Part shown: positions 27,148 through 36,104 of the stretch, piece after piece | How positions within the stretch are numbered: the stretch's first letter is position 1 | Layout of the letters: every line of letters starts with the position of its first letter | From: Clostridiales bacterium | GTDB lineage: Bacteria > Bacillota > Clostridia > Oscillospirales > Oscillospiraceae | DNA length: 64,000 nucleotides | Assembly (NCBI GenBank): GCA_012520295.1 | Contig: JAAYOP010000088.1 | Span: 1 to 64,000 of the forward strand | Reading direction: 5' to 3' | Position numbers and translations under genes: made by a program | Notes under the pieces: model-generated | Databases searched by the model: none | Seen by the model: the letters and a program-made list of their open reading frames with translations, nothing else | What the model was told of the DNA's origin: nothing

Positions 27148-27840
27148 TTATCTCCGCAAAAAGTTATGAAAAGCTTTCAAAAACTCGTCTCTTCTGTATC
27201 TGCTTATCTTCATGGTCAATCCGTTTTTCAAAACAATTTCACTCTGGCTTGCAGAGATAATCTGATCCAGATTGACTAGATAACTGCCGTGGGGCCTGGC
27301 AAAGCCCCCGCCCTCCAGGGATTCCTCAATAGTCTTCAGGGGTGACCTGATTTCATATGTGCTGTTCACCGTATGGATTTTTGTATTGTGGCCGCACACC
27401 TCACAATAGAGGATTTCATCTACGGGTATCATGAATGTTCTCCCGTCATATCTAACCTGCAGCCTTTTGGGCATGATTTTTTTCCATGCGGCTGATAAGA
27501 CATCGGAAAACTCCTCATATTTGACAGGCTTCATCAGGTAGCGAAAGGCCACCTCATACCCCCGTATGGTATATTTGCTGCTCATTGTCGTAAAAACAAT
27601 AAGCGGCGGACGGTCGCTAAATCTCTCCATTATGATTTTCGCGGCATCAAAGCCATTGAGCAGCTTCATCTGAATGTCCAGAAATATAAGGTCGTAAGTT
27701 TCCCCGTCAAGGGTATCCAGCAGCTCCTCGGCGGAGCCGAATGCTCTCTTCTCAATGGAGGAATCATATTTTTCTATATATTCCCATAGCGTGTCGATAT
27801 CCTTTTTGTCATCATCACAAATTGCTATCCTCAATTTCAT
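27148..27840 (-). CDS. agrA: AgrA-like LytTR response regulator
   Basis: 230 residues from ATG 27840. Receiver domain with CDDD near the N-terminus, phospho-acceptor Asp in LIFLDIQMKLLNG and Lys in YLMKPVKYEE; then a LytTR DNA-binding domain (LYCEVCGHNTKIHT, RPHGSYLVNLDQI). It is predicted to activate the divergent agrD promoter through 21-base-spaced repeats at 27891-27921. A TTG at 27858 is an alternative start but has no ribosome site. Confidence 0.9.
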   Translation of the reverse strand: MKLRIAICDDDKKDIDTLWEYIEKYDSSIEKRAFGSAEELLDTLDGETYDLIFLDIQMKLLNGFDAAKIIMERFSDRPPLIVFTTMSSKYTIRGYEVAFRYLMKPVKYEEFSDVLSAAWKKIMPKRLQVRYDGRTFMIPVDEILYCEVCGHNTKIHTVNSTYEIRSPLKTIEESLEGGGFARPHGSYLVNLDQIISASQSEIVLKNGLTMKISRYRRDEFLKAFHNFLRR

Positions 27841-27890
27841 CCCCCTTTTTGAAAACAATAATACACTATTATGTAATATATTGCAACATC

Positions 27891-27921
27891 GTGCAAATTA
27901 CGTCTCAAAATGTGCAAGTTA
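27891..27921 (+). promoter_or_regulatory. Direct repeats, probable AgrA (LytTR) binding site
   Basis: GTGCAAATTA (27891-27900) and GTGCAAGTTA (27912-27921) differ at one position and start exactly 21 bases apart, two helical turns, as is normal for LytTR-family operators. They end 11 bases before the agrD -35 box. A partial TTGCAACAT lies just upstream at 27881. Confidence 0.7.
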
Positions 27922-27932
27922 TGACAAAACCC

Positions 27933-27961
27933 TTGATTTTGTGTTACTATTCCTTTATTTT
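27933..27961 (+). promoter_or_regulatory. agrD promoter
   Basis: TTGATT, 17-base spacer, TATTTT, directly downstream of the LytTR-type repeats and about 40 bases before the agrD start. Confidence 0.6.
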
Positions 27962-28001
27962 CTAATCAGCGGTATTCAAAATAATGTAAGGAGGGATAAT
28001 A

Positions 28002-28142
28002 GTGAAAAAGTTTCTGATACGTTTTGGGACTCTTCTCTCGACCCTTGCATTGTTCTTTGCGCTGGCCACCAGCGGCTTTGCCTGCATTTATACCACACAT
28101 CAGCCGGAAGAGCCCGCCGACCTGGAGCGCTTCAAAAAATAA
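28002..28142 (+). CDS. agrD: AgrD-type cyclic lactone autoinducer precursor
   Basis: 46 residues from GTG 28002, with a very strong AAGGAGGG six bases upstream. Layout is that of TIGR04223-type AgrD peptides: a basic amphipathic N-terminal leader (MKKFLIRFGTLLSTLALFFA), a small-residue cleavage zone (ATSGFA), a single Cys followed by IYTTHQPEEP, and an acidic tail ending ERFKK. Cys28 would supply the thiolactone; by analogy the ring may be C-I-Y-T-T, but its ends are not certain. It is divergent from agrA-agrC-agrB, with the LytTR repeats in between. Confidence 0.85.
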   Translation: MKKFLIRFGTLLSTLALFFALATSGFACIYTTHQPEEPADLERFKK

Positions 28143-28155
28143 CCTCAACATAAAT

Positions 28156-28186
28156 AATTTACACCTGCCGGAAGCAGGTGTAAATT
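28156..28186 (+). terminator. Perfect stem-loop after agrD
   Basis: A 13-bp perfect stem (AATTTACACCTGC / complement) with loop CGGAA, 14 bases after the agrD stop. It lacks a T-run, so it may act mainly as an mRNA stabiliser. Confidence 0.55.
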
Positions 28187-28261
28187 ATGCAGGAATCTGT
28201 AACCGAACAAATTTAAAATATTTGCTGTAAGTATTTTTTCATTTGGTCTCCTATTTTAATT

Positions 28262-28440
28262 TAATGCCTGGTGTAGCCTGTGTGCAAGGTTTTTGTCGTA
28301 ATCGGCAAAAAACCTTGCACACAGGCAGTCAATCAACATATCTGATATAGGCATAACAGTTTTGTTTTTCCCGTCCAAAAGAGCAAAGCGCTATTTTGGC
28401 AAATGTGGTTTGCAAAACCCATTTGTTCAGCGGGCATTAT
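28262..28440 (+). repeat. Multi-hairpin interspersed repeat, copy D (near full length)
   Basis: Begins TAATGCCTG, then a long hairpin (GTGTGCAAGGTTTTT..AAAAAACCTTGCACAC), the core GGCAGTCAATCAA, CAAAAGAGCAAAGCGCT, GTTTGCAAAACCCATTTGTTC and the end AGCGGGCATTA. The outer TAATGCC/GGCATTA ends are inverted repeats. It fills the gap between agrD and the mscS promoter. Confidence 0.85.
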
Positions 28441-28469
28441 TTATACTGCTTTTTACCTCCATTTATAGT

Positions 28470-28522
28470 CCGGGTGCAAAGGGAATATCTCTTTTGAGAT
28501 ATGAAAACATCTCTGCACCCGG
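28470..28522 (+). promoter_or_regulatory. Nested hairpin upstream of the mscS gene
   Basis: CCGGGTGCA pairs with TGCACCCGG, enclosing a second perfect hairpin ATATCTC-TTTT-GAGATAT. It lies about 75 bases before the MscS start. It could be a terminator for upstream transcripts or a regulatory leader. Confidence 0.5.
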
Positions 28523-28597
28523 ATTTGCTCTGTCCTGTGCATTATGCTATATTTATCTTATATTAATATCAGCATATTCCATCGGAGGATAAAACAA

Positions 28598-29650
28598 ATG
28601 CCTGTTTTAAAACGATACTATTTTAATAATTCGGTTTTAGACTATCTCATTTTTCTCGCATGTGCCCTGATAGGTGTTTTATTGATCTGGCTTCTTAGCC
28701 GCTTCCTTCTGGGACGCTTTATAAAAAGAGCCGAAAAAACCGAAACAACTGCCGATAACATCATTTGCGAAATAATAAAAAAGCGGCTTGTCCCCATAGC
28801 ATATTTAATTGTTTTATTTTTCAGCACAAAGCTTCTTGTTTTTACCCCTCGGGTCTACAATGCAATCAATACCGTGTTCCTGGCGTTAATAGTTATAATG
28901 GGAGCTTTGTTTGTCTCCTCGTTGCTGGTTTTCCTTTTCAGCAAGTATTGGAAAAATAAAAACGCCGGAGAAAGCAACGAAATGGCGTTGAGACTCCTGA
29001 CGTTTGTCATCAAATTGGCAGTATGGATTGTGGCTCTGTTTCTATTTCTGGATAATCTGGGCATCAAAATAAACTCTCTGATAGCCGGTCTGGGTATTGG
29101 AGGAATTGCAATAGCCTTTGCCGCCCAGGCTATTCTGGCGGATATATTCTGCTTCTTCTCAATATTTTTTGACAGGCCTTTTGAAATCGGTGATTATATA
29201 GTGTTCGGTGAGTTTTCGGGCACAGTGGAGCATATCGGTGTTAAAACAACTCGTTTACGTACCCTGAGCGGCGAGCAGCTGATTTGCTCCAATACTGACC
29301 TGACAAGTTCCCGCATAAGAAACTATAAGACCATGCGGCAAAGACGGATAGTGTTCACCCTTCAGGTTACCCATGATACCGACCATGACAGGCTCAGGGA
29401 AATCCCCGGCATGGTAAAGGAAATAATAGAAGGAACGCCGGACACCTCATTCAGCAGAGCACATTTTGCCGAATTCGGTGAATACAGCCTTGATTATACA
29501 ATTGTATACTATGTTCTCAGCGGCGACTATGCAAAATATATGGACGTTCACCAGGATATTTTATTTAAAATCAAAGATGCTTTCGATAAATCGGGTATCA
29601 GATTTGCTTATCCTACCCGTACACTACACATGGGCAATCCAAAGTCCTGA
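28598..29650 (+). CDS. MscS-family mechanosensitive channel
   Basis: 350 residues from ATG 28598 (GGAGG nine bases upstream). Four or so membrane helices; the pore-lining third helix and beta domain read SLIAGLGIGGIAIAFAAQAI, then FFDRPFEIGDYIVFGEFSGTVEHIG and RTLSGEQLICSNTDL, matching MscS. It opens under membrane tension to release solutes in osmotic downshock. It appears to be a single-gene unit. Confidence 0.9.
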   Translation: MPVLKRYYFNNSVLDYLIFLACALIGVLLIWLLSRFLLGRFIKRAEKTETTADNIICEIIKKRLVPIAYLIVLFFSTKLLVFTPRVYNAINTVFLALIVIMGALFVSSLLVFLFSKYWKNKNAGESNEMALRLLTFVIKLAVWIVALFLFLDNLGIKINSLIAGLGIGGIAIAFAAQAILADIFCFFSIFFDRPFEIGDYIVFGEFSGTVEHIGVKTTRLRTLSGEQLICSNTDLTSSRIRNYKTMRQRRIVFTLQVTHDTDHDRLREIPGMVKEIIEGTPDTSFSRAHFAEFGEYSLDYTIVYYVLSGDYAKYMDVHQDILFKIKDAFDKSGIRFAYPTRTLHMGNPKS

Positions 29651-29663
29651 AGGAGCGCGGCTG

Positions 29664-29867
29664 CTATTTATCCTCCAGCTGCTCCTCCACCTCTGCCATC
29701 CTGCCCTCCGCCAGTTCCTTTGATATAAAGACCTTTCCGCATTTTGGGCAGGTGGGCACTTCATGTGAAAACTTATGTCCCATATATTCAAACAGAGTCT
29801 TTTTCTTTTTCAGCTCTTCGTTACATTTTCCGCATTTCCAGGTTTTTTCTTCGTTCATTTTGGCCAT
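29664..29867 (-). CDS. Small zinc-ribbon-like redox protein (DVU_1557 type)
   Basis: 67 residues. Two CxxC pairs, KCGKCNEEL and TCPKCGKVF, flank a KKKTLFEYMGHKFSHEVP segment. I recognise it as the small redox/metal-binding protein that accompanies molybdenum aldehyde oxidoreductases (DVU_1557 / CLJU_RS11820 type). It follows the dicluster flavoprotein gene by 33 bases on the same strand, supporting a role with the aldehyde oxidoreductase further upstream. The reaction is unknown. Confidence 0.7.
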   Translation of the reverse strand: MAKMNEEKTWKCGKCNEELKKKKTLFEYMGHKFSHEVPTCPKCGKVFISKELAEGRMAEVEEQLEDK

Positions 29868-29900
29868 CCGTTTCTCCGCGTATATACGGTAAAATAACTT

Positions 29901-32132
29901 TTATTCCTCAATAAAATGCATACGGTGATAATATGCTTCCAGGATTTCAAATACCTCGGGAGCTTTCTTTTTGTATTTCACCCAATATGTGAGTACAGGT
30001 TTTACCATGCTGGCTGTATAAACATCCTCAGTTTCATTGTAGAACCTGTCTTCGTTTTTTTCGGCCATCCATATGGTTTCTTTTAAATCCGACTCGGATA
30101 TGAGCCTTTCATCCATTTCCTTTTGCACATCCCGGGGAATTTCAAGCTTCAGGCTGTCCCATTCATGAGCTTCAGGCACAAAATCAACTCCCGTCAGTTC
30201 TTTTAGCAGGGTCTTTTTTATATTAAGGCTGTTTTTCCTCTTTTCCTCAAGGCTTGGTATGTCCAAACCTGTCTCCAATCCAAATACCAGGTCCAGTATA
30301 TGCCTGCACTCCTTTTCACGGGAAGCAAAAACCTCACGGCAGTTTGCGCAGTATACTATGTAGGGCTTATCGCCGGCCCTGCTCCGGTTTTCGGTTATCT
30401 GGTCATACAGCTTTGGATTTGCTATTCTCATATGGCCGCCATAGCCGCAGCACCTGTTTTTCTCCTTGAGCTCTTCCAGCTGGATGCCCCCTCTTTGCGC
30501 CAGGGTTCTTACGCCCTCCATCATGTTTTCATCTCCCCTTGCCGCACAGGGGTCAAATACCGAGGCACTGGAAAAAGCCTCCGCCGGTACAATACTCTCG
30601 TCCTTCGCCAAAAGCTCATAGAGGGATATTCTTTTTATCTCTGGCATAAAAATGCTGAAAATACTTTCGCATGTGGCACAGGCAAAGACAAAGACAGGCT
30701 CACCCATTTCGGACCATTCACGCTTTATTCTTTCCACATTCCCGTTCATGCGTTTCTCGTCTCCAGCCCAATAAGCCGGTGCTCCGCAGCAACTGGTATA
30801 TATACCCGCATTATACTTTTCCCTCAGGTAGTTATATGCGCCATACACATGCTCCGGGTTTGATGCGCCCAACTGGCATCCCGGGAAGAAGACGTATTCG
30901 CTATTGTCCGGAACAATCCTGAACTCTCCCTCTCCTGTGGAAAAGTCCATCTCTCTGAGCCAAAAATCGTGCAGAGCGGCCGGATGTGTGCCCGCGTTCA
31001 TACGCGCCGTCCTGGAAAAGCGCAGCAGCTCTCCCAGGTCAACACTCTCAGGACAAATTGATTTGCAGTACCCGCAAATGTTGCAGGAATAGGTCTCTCT
31101 TGTCATAGTGCGGCTTGACAATGACCCCGATTGAGAATCTGTAAATACCTCAATGGCCATCCTGTGGGGCTTCTTCCGAAAAAGCGCCAGCATTTCACAA
31201 GAGCGCATACATTTTTCGCAGTCACACTTCAGGCAGCGCTGAGCCTCCTGCTTTGCCTCCTGCTCGGAGTATCCGTCTGCGCCGGTAGCCTTAACGAGAG
31301 GTACAGACCGGGCATCCTCATGGTCCAGATATCTGCCGCAATATGATTTGTCATACCCGCCTGGGCTTTTGATCACATTTCCGGTCTGCAAAAAGGTTTC
31401 TATTGTCTTGGACAGCTCATTGCCCTGTGCAATGGCCTCCATTGGCGACGCGCCACAAAGACCGCCTCCCATAAATACCTTCGGATTTGAAGTTATCAGC
31501 ATTTCAGAATCCCAGCTGTCTGAGAGCCCAAAGGAGGAACCATCCTGCCCGGTAGCAATATATATGGCGTCAAATCCATCAAGCTCATCAAGGGATTTTA
31601 TTTCTTTTCCGAATTTAAATTCCACACTGACAGCGGAAAACTGGAGCTTGATATCCTCGTCAAACTTTTCAAATTCGCTGTGCTCCCGCAGGCAGCCGCC
31701 CCAACCCTCCCGGGCTTCAAATACGGTCACCTGATACTTTTTCTCAGCCAAGCCCAGGGCGCAGGATAGCCCGGCCAGGCCGGCCCCCACAACTGCAACC
31801 GTCTGGGTTTTGGGGGGTATGAAGTATGCCTCGGGCTTACGGCTCTTTGCATATCTTACTACAGCAGCCTCTATGTCCCGTATCGCTATGGGCTCATCGC
31901 CCGTCAGTGTTCTCTGGCAGCGCTCCCTGCAGGGCTGGTCACACAGGGTACTGACTATGACGGGAAATACCACCGATTTTTTAAGTTCCTTATAAGCCGC
32001 TGCCCATCTGCCCTTTCCTGCCTTCTCCAGAAAAGAACGCATATCCAGATGAAAGGGACACGCAAATGAACAGGAAGCGGGCTCCCCGTTTATACATCTT
32101 GATGTAAATCTTGTTGCTTCCTCCATTTTCAT
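29901..32132 (-). CDS. Pyridine-nucleotide-disulfide / dicluster Fe-S oxidoreductase
   Basis: 743 residues. The N-terminus has GltD-like Cys motifs (CSFACP, CDQPCRERCQRT), followed by an FAD domain (VAVVGAGLAGLSCALGLAEK), a ferredoxin-like part (CDCEKCMRSCE, CNICGYCKSICP) and two CCG/HdrB-like units (FFPGCQLG, CCGAPAYWAG, CCGYGGHMR). It matches the dicluster-binding protein found with Mop-type aldehyde oxidoreductases and presumably passes electrons between flavin, Fe-S clusters and a partner. It lies 250 bases after the oxidoreductase gene and is separated from it by a terminator, so it is probably transcribed on its own. Confidence 0.82.
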   Translation of the reverse strand: MKMEEATRFTSRCINGEPASCSFACPFHLDMRSFLEKAGKGRWAAAYKELKKSVVFPVIVSTLCDQPCRERCQRTLTGDEPIAIRDIEAAVVRYAKSRKPEAYFIPPKTQTVAVVGAGLAGLSCALGLAEKKYQVTVFEAREGWGGCLREHSEFEKFDEDIKLQFSAVSVEFKFGKEIKSLDELDGFDAIYIATGQDGSSFGLSDSWDSEMLITSNPKVFMGGGLCGASPMEAIAQGNELSKTIETFLQTGNVIKSPGGYDKSYCGRYLDHEDARSVPLVKATGADGYSEQEAKQEAQRCLKCDCEKCMRSCEMLALFRKKPHRMAIEVFTDSQSGSLSSRTMTRETYSCNICGYCKSICPESVDLGELLRFSRTARMNAGTHPAALHDFWLREMDFSTGEGEFRIVPDNSEYVFFPGCQLGASNPEHVYGAYNYLREKYNAGIYTSCCGAPAYWAGDEKRMNGNVERIKREWSEMGEPVFVFACATCESIFSIFMPEIKRISLYELLAKDESIVPAEAFSSASVFDPCAARGDENMMEGVRTLAQRGGIQLEELKEKNRCCGYGGHMRIANPKLYDQITENRSRAGDKPYIVYCANCREVFASREKECRHILDLVFGLETGLDIPSLEEKRKNSLNIKKTLLKELTGVDFVPEAHEWDSLKLEIPRDVQKEMDERLISESDLKETIWMAEKNEDRFYNETEDVYTASMVKPVLTYWVKYKKKAPEVFEILEAYYHRMHFIEE

Positions 32133-32331
32133 TGATCATCATTCCTTTCCGGGTGCAGGCACTGCTTGCTCCCTGCCGCGTCTCCGCGCTTTTTAATATA
32201 GTTTTCCTGCAGGTATATTATATCATAACAATAGTCGTTTTGTCATTGTAAATAGTGGCTTTTGCCGCCGCTTATTCAATATATTCATCCATAACATGCA
32301 GCGGAGGGCACAGATAAAAATAAAAAGTATC

Positions 32332-32365
32332 ATGGCGCCCTGCGCAACAAAGCGCAGGGCGCCAT
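32332..32365 (-). terminator. Terminator after the aldehyde oxidoreductase gene
   Basis: A 14-bp perfect GC-rich stem (ATGGCGCCCTGCGC / complement) with a 6-base loop. On the minus strand a T-rich stretch follows within ten bases. Confidence 0.85.
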
Positions 32366-32384
32366 ATAATCTTTTAACCTGCCA

Positions 32385-35216
32385 TTAAAGCGGATTTGCC
32401 TTTATATACTCCAGTTCATCTTCAAAATCGGAACCGAGATAATACTTCGGAGGAGTGAGGTCCTCGCCTTTCTGCTTGGCCTCCCATGCCGCCTTAACCT
32501 TATCCGGCGTTGCAGGCAGTGAGTAAATACGCACTCCACAGGCATTGTTTATGGCGTTTATTACGGCCATATGCCCGGAGGACTGATAGCACTCGGAGCA
32601 GCCGCAGGAACCGTGAGGTCCTGATTCTCTCGGGTTCTCAACGAAGATTAGGTTTATATCGTCAGGTATCATATCAATGGTCGGTATACCGCAGCCCGCC
32701 ATGTTTCCATGCTTGTCTTCCGCGTTATAGTCCTCGCTGAGTGCAAAGCCTATGCTGTGTGAAAGTCCGCCATAGGCCTGGCCTTCAACAGAGAGCCTGT
32801 TTCCTATAATACCCACATCGGAAACACAGGTATATCTCAGCACTTTGGTCTTACCGGTGTTTACATCCACCTCGACCAGCGCCACGTTCACGCAGTACAT
32901 ATAGGTCGGGTTTTTCTCGCCGCGTCCCGTATTGGGGTCCAGTCCGGGAGGCAGACCAATGTCAAATTGGTCATAGTGACCTATATACTTTGTGGGTATG
33001 CCTTCGGCAACCATCTCGTCATAGGTGCGGTAGGTGCCGTCCGGCTTGCGCATGGCATCCATGAGCTTGTTGGCCGCGTCAATGGTAGCATTTCCTGCCA
33101 TGTAGTGGCTCCGGCTGGCTGCCGCAAGTCCGGTGTCAGGGCAGGTCTTGCTGTCATTCATGACGAGCTTTATCTGCTCGGGCTTTACGCCAAGAGGCTC
33201 AAGGGCCTTTACCGCATGGGTCAGAGCACCGATATCTCCTCCCTGCCCCACATCTTCCCAGGTATTATAGTGGGTGAAAGTTCCATCGGGATTTAGTTCC
33301 AGAGCTACCTCAGCCTGGTCAAACTTACCTATGGTAATAAGGAAGCCGCCCATGCTGATGCCCACGCCCACATGTCTTCCTTCCTTCTTCGCGGCCTCGG
33401 CTTCAGCCTTATACTGGTCGTAATAGGGCTTTGCCTTTTCCAGCAGATCCGGATATACATAATCGTGGTACGGAGCGCTGTTGATGGTCAAATCTCCGGG
33501 TCTGGCCGCGTTCTTATAGCGGAACGCCCAGGGATCCATGCCCACCTTTTCGGCCGCCATGTCAATGAGAGCTTCAGTGGCCGTATAGACCTGAGGTGCC
33601 CCGAATCCCCGGTACGCGGCACAGAACGCATGGTTTGTGGAGCCACCCCGGGCAAGACCCTTGAAGTTGGGAATATTATAGCCGTGGAAGCCGACAGACA
33701 CAAGATTGTGGAAGATTTTGCTTCCCATGCTGCCATATGCTCCATGGTCAAGACCGATATCATACTCGGCGGCAATGATTTTACCGTCCTTATCACAGGC
33801 AACCCGTCCGTTTGTATAGGATGCCGATCTCTTACCGGTCATATGGTTGAACTCTTCATAGCTCAGTGTCATGGTGCAGGGCATATTCAGATTCTGTACG
33901 GCGGTGGCGACAAGAGCATAGGTGTTGGCGCTCACGGAATAGCCAAAGGACCCGCCCACAGGGTTCATTATTATTCTGAGATTATCCATGGGAATGCCGC
34001 AGGCCATTGATACGGCCTCCCTGGCCTCTGTTATCGCCTGAGCCTTGCACTGCAGGGTGAGCATACCATCAGCACCGATATAACCCTGAACCACATCGGG
34101 CTCTATAGGCAGATGGGGTTCATGCTGGGAATGGAAGCTGCCCTCTACCACATGCTCCGCGTTTTCAAAAACCTCGGCTGTGTCCTCTCCCTTATAAACC
34201 GGCTGCTCAAGATAGAAGTTTGGCAGCGTCTCATGTATCTGAATGGCATTTGGCATGACCGCTTCGGGGAATGACATATATGAAGGCAAAATCTCAAGCT
34301 TTTGCTTTACCTTTTTAGCCGCCGCTTTTGCATTCTCCTCCGAATCGGCCGCAACAAGAGCCACACAGTCTCCCCGCTTGTAGATCTTTTTACCGCAGAT
34401 AACAGGGAATTCGGTAATGCCTTTTCCCTTTACACGCGGTACAACTGGCGGACCTTCAAGGTTATTTGTGCCTTTTACGTCCTTTGCCGTCATAACCTTG
34501 TATACGCCGGGCATTGCTTCAGCTTCAGACGTATCGATTTCGATAATATTGGCATGAGGAACTTCGGATATGACAACCGCCAGGTAAGCGGTTCCCTCGG
34601 GCATTTTCAGCTTAATGTCATCACCATAGTCGCAAAGACCGGTTACCTTTGCCAGGGCTGAGGGTCTGGGATATCTGGAACCATAGATATCCTCATCGTC
34701 GGCATGTCTATATGTTATATCCTCCATGGTTGCCTCGCCGCGCATAACCTTGGCCGCTTCCATAACAGCGTCAACAATTGGCTTGTAGCCTGTGCAGCGG
34801 CACACATTCCTGTGCTTCTTGAACCACTCGCGAACTTCTTCGCGGGTCGGAGACGGGTTTTCTTTCAGAAGTCCGTATGCAGAGACTATGAAGCCGGGGG
34901 AACAGAAACCGCACTGTACGCCGCCATAGGTAATCCATGCCTGCTGCAGCGGATGAAGATTCTGGGGTGTTCCGATACCCTCAATCGTGATAATCTCACT
35001 GTTCTCAGGTACGTTTTTCATTTTAACCGTGCATGAGCGGACTACCTTTCCGTTAAGCAGTACGGAACAGGCACCGCATACGCCGATACCGCACCCAACC
35101 TTTGTACCTGTAAGTCCCATCCGGCGGATAACCGTTGCCAGATTATCCTTGTCCAGATCGCAAATAACGGGTCTCTCAACACCGTTAATCGACAAGGCCA
35201 GTCTTGTGATTTTCAT
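32385..35216 (-). CDS. Molybdopterin-dependent aldehyde oxidoreductase (Mop type)
   Basis: 943 residues in one chain. N-terminal plant-type [2Fe-2S] domain (GCGIGVCGACSVLL), second [2Fe-2S] domain (CGFCSPGFI, NVCRCTGYKP), then the two molybdopterin domains (GGSFGYSVS, AYRGFGAPQ, VGQGGDIGALTH). The active-site Glu is in GCSE. Length and order fit the Desulfovibrio Mop subfamily, which lacks an FAD subunit and oxidises aldehydes to acids with a Mo-pterin cytosine dinucleotide. Electron acceptors are probably the nearby dicluster flavoprotein or ferredoxin. A Moco-like riboswitch and Mo-type importer sit 2 kb away. Confidence 0.9.
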   Translation of the reverse strand: MKITRLALSINGVERPVICDLDKDNLATVIRRMGLTGTKVGCGIGVCGACSVLLNGKVVRSCTVKMKNVPENSEIITIEGIGTPQNLHPLQQAWITYGGVQCGFCSPGFIVSAYGLLKENPSPTREEVREWFKKHRNVCRCTGYKPIVDAVMEAAKVMRGEATMEDITYRHADDEDIYGSRYPRPSALAKVTGLCDYGDDIKLKMPEGTAYLAVVISEVPHANIIEIDTSEAEAMPGVYKVMTAKDVKGTNNLEGPPVVPRVKGKGITEFPVICGKKIYKRGDCVALVAADSEENAKAAAKKVKQKLEILPSYMSFPEAVMPNAIQIHETLPNFYLEQPVYKGEDTAEVFENAEHVVEGSFHSQHEPHLPIEPDVVQGYIGADGMLTLQCKAQAITEAREAVSMACGIPMDNLRIIMNPVGGSFGYSVSANTYALVATAVQNLNMPCTMTLSYEEFNHMTGKRSASYTNGRVACDKDGKIIAAEYDIGLDHGAYGSMGSKIFHNLVSVGFHGYNIPNFKGLARGGSTNHAFCAAYRGFGAPQVYTATEALIDMAAEKVGMDPWAFRYKNAARPGDLTINSAPYHDYVYPDLLEKAKPYYDQYKAEAEAAKKEGRHVGVGISMGGFLITIGKFDQAEVALELNPDGTFTHYNTWEDVGQGGDIGALTHAVKALEPLGVKPEQIKLVMNDSKTCPDTGLAAASRSHYMAGNATIDAANKLMDAMRKPDGTYRTYDEMVAEGIPTKYIGHYDQFDIGLPPGLDPNTGRGEKNPTYMYCVNVALVEVDVNTGKTKVLRYTCVSDVGIIGNRLSVEGQAYGGLSHSIGFALSEDYNAEDKHGNMAGCGIPTIDMIPDDINLIFVENPRESGPHGSCGCSECYQSSGHMAVINAINNACGVRIYSLPATPDKVKAAWEAKQKGEDLTPPKYYLGSDFEDELEYIKANPL

Positions 35217-35405
35217 GTTCTCATCCTTTCATACTATCATAAGAAGCTAATATACTGCGGGGTATATTTAATAACTTACAATTATTCGGCTAACAATTAT
35301 TATAATATAGCAAAACATCTTATGCAAGAACGGTATTTAATTTTCATTGAAATTATTCCTCTATAAGAGCTACCTTAAGGGTAATAACCTGTAAATTCTG
35401 TGTAC

Positions 35406-36104
35406 TCACAGCAGCCCCTTAAGCTGGAAAATGCCAATGGGTTTTTTCCTGGGCATAAAAAACCTATACTCGGGATGAGTTATTTCAGTCAGCCTTCGCT
35501 CCAAAAACTCGTTTATTTCACTGTCCGTAGCCTCTTTGGATAATGACCTGACAAAGCTTGCGGCTTCTTCCATTGACTTGAAGGGTTGCCCGAATTCAAA
35601 CTCCCTGTGCGTAATTTTATACTCAATATTATTCTCAATAAGATATTTTTCAGTATCTTCTGCGGTATTCTTCTTCATTTTGCGGTATTTTCCGGGAAAT
35701 AATTCACTTTCAGCCTCTTTTCCCACAACAGCGATTAACTTTTTACATAAAGGCAGAAATTTTTCCAGCTCCCTGCTGCCGAAAAAACTCATATAGATAA
35801 CATCCCAGCTCCCGCTAAGATTGTAAACGTCCTCCAGTCGGGCATGGATATTTTCTATGCCGCGCACTTCTACGCTCTGCTTAAGCTTCCCAATTACCGC
35901 CTCATTTATGTCTACACAGTCTATTCGCTCCATCATGCTGTACAGCTCCAGGTCCACAAGGCCCAGCCCGCAGCCTATATCGCACATGGTTTTATATCCT
36001 GAAAGCATAGGAGCTATCGTATCCGCTACATTCTTAAAAAATCCCGTATATTCATTAGCGCTGATATACCATCTTATGGTGTCTTCGTTCCATTTTAAAA
36101 GCAT
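35406..36104 (-). CDS. SAM-dependent methyltransferase (DVU_1556-like)
   Basis: 232 residues. Class I methyltransferase fold: MCDIGCGLGLVDLEL is the SAM-binding loop, DCVDINEAV the acidic residue after strand 2, and VIYMSFFGS the strand-4 region. It overlaps the DUF364 gene by 10 bases and lies upstream of the aldehyde oxidoreductase, the setting typical of the DVU_1556 family. The methyl acceptor is unknown; a small molecule related to metal cofactor handling is possible. Confidence 0.75.
   Translation of the reverse strand: MLLKWNEDTIRWYISANEYTGFFKNVADTIAPMLSGYKTMCDIGCGLGLVDLELYSMMERIDCVDINEAVIGKLKQSVEVRGIENIHARLEDVYNLSGSWDVIYMSFFGSRELEKFLPLCKKLIAVVGKEAESELFPGKYRKMKKNTAEDTEKYLIENNIEYKITHREFEFGQPFKSMEEAASFVRSLSKEATDSEINEFLERRLTEITHPEYRFFMPRKKPIGIFQLKGLL

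Noticed and set aside
35217-35405. Second Moco riboswitch before the aldehyde oxidoreductase
   Set aside because: The leader is A/T-rich and lacks the CCGAGCC, CGAGGTT and AAAGCC elements seen at 37081.
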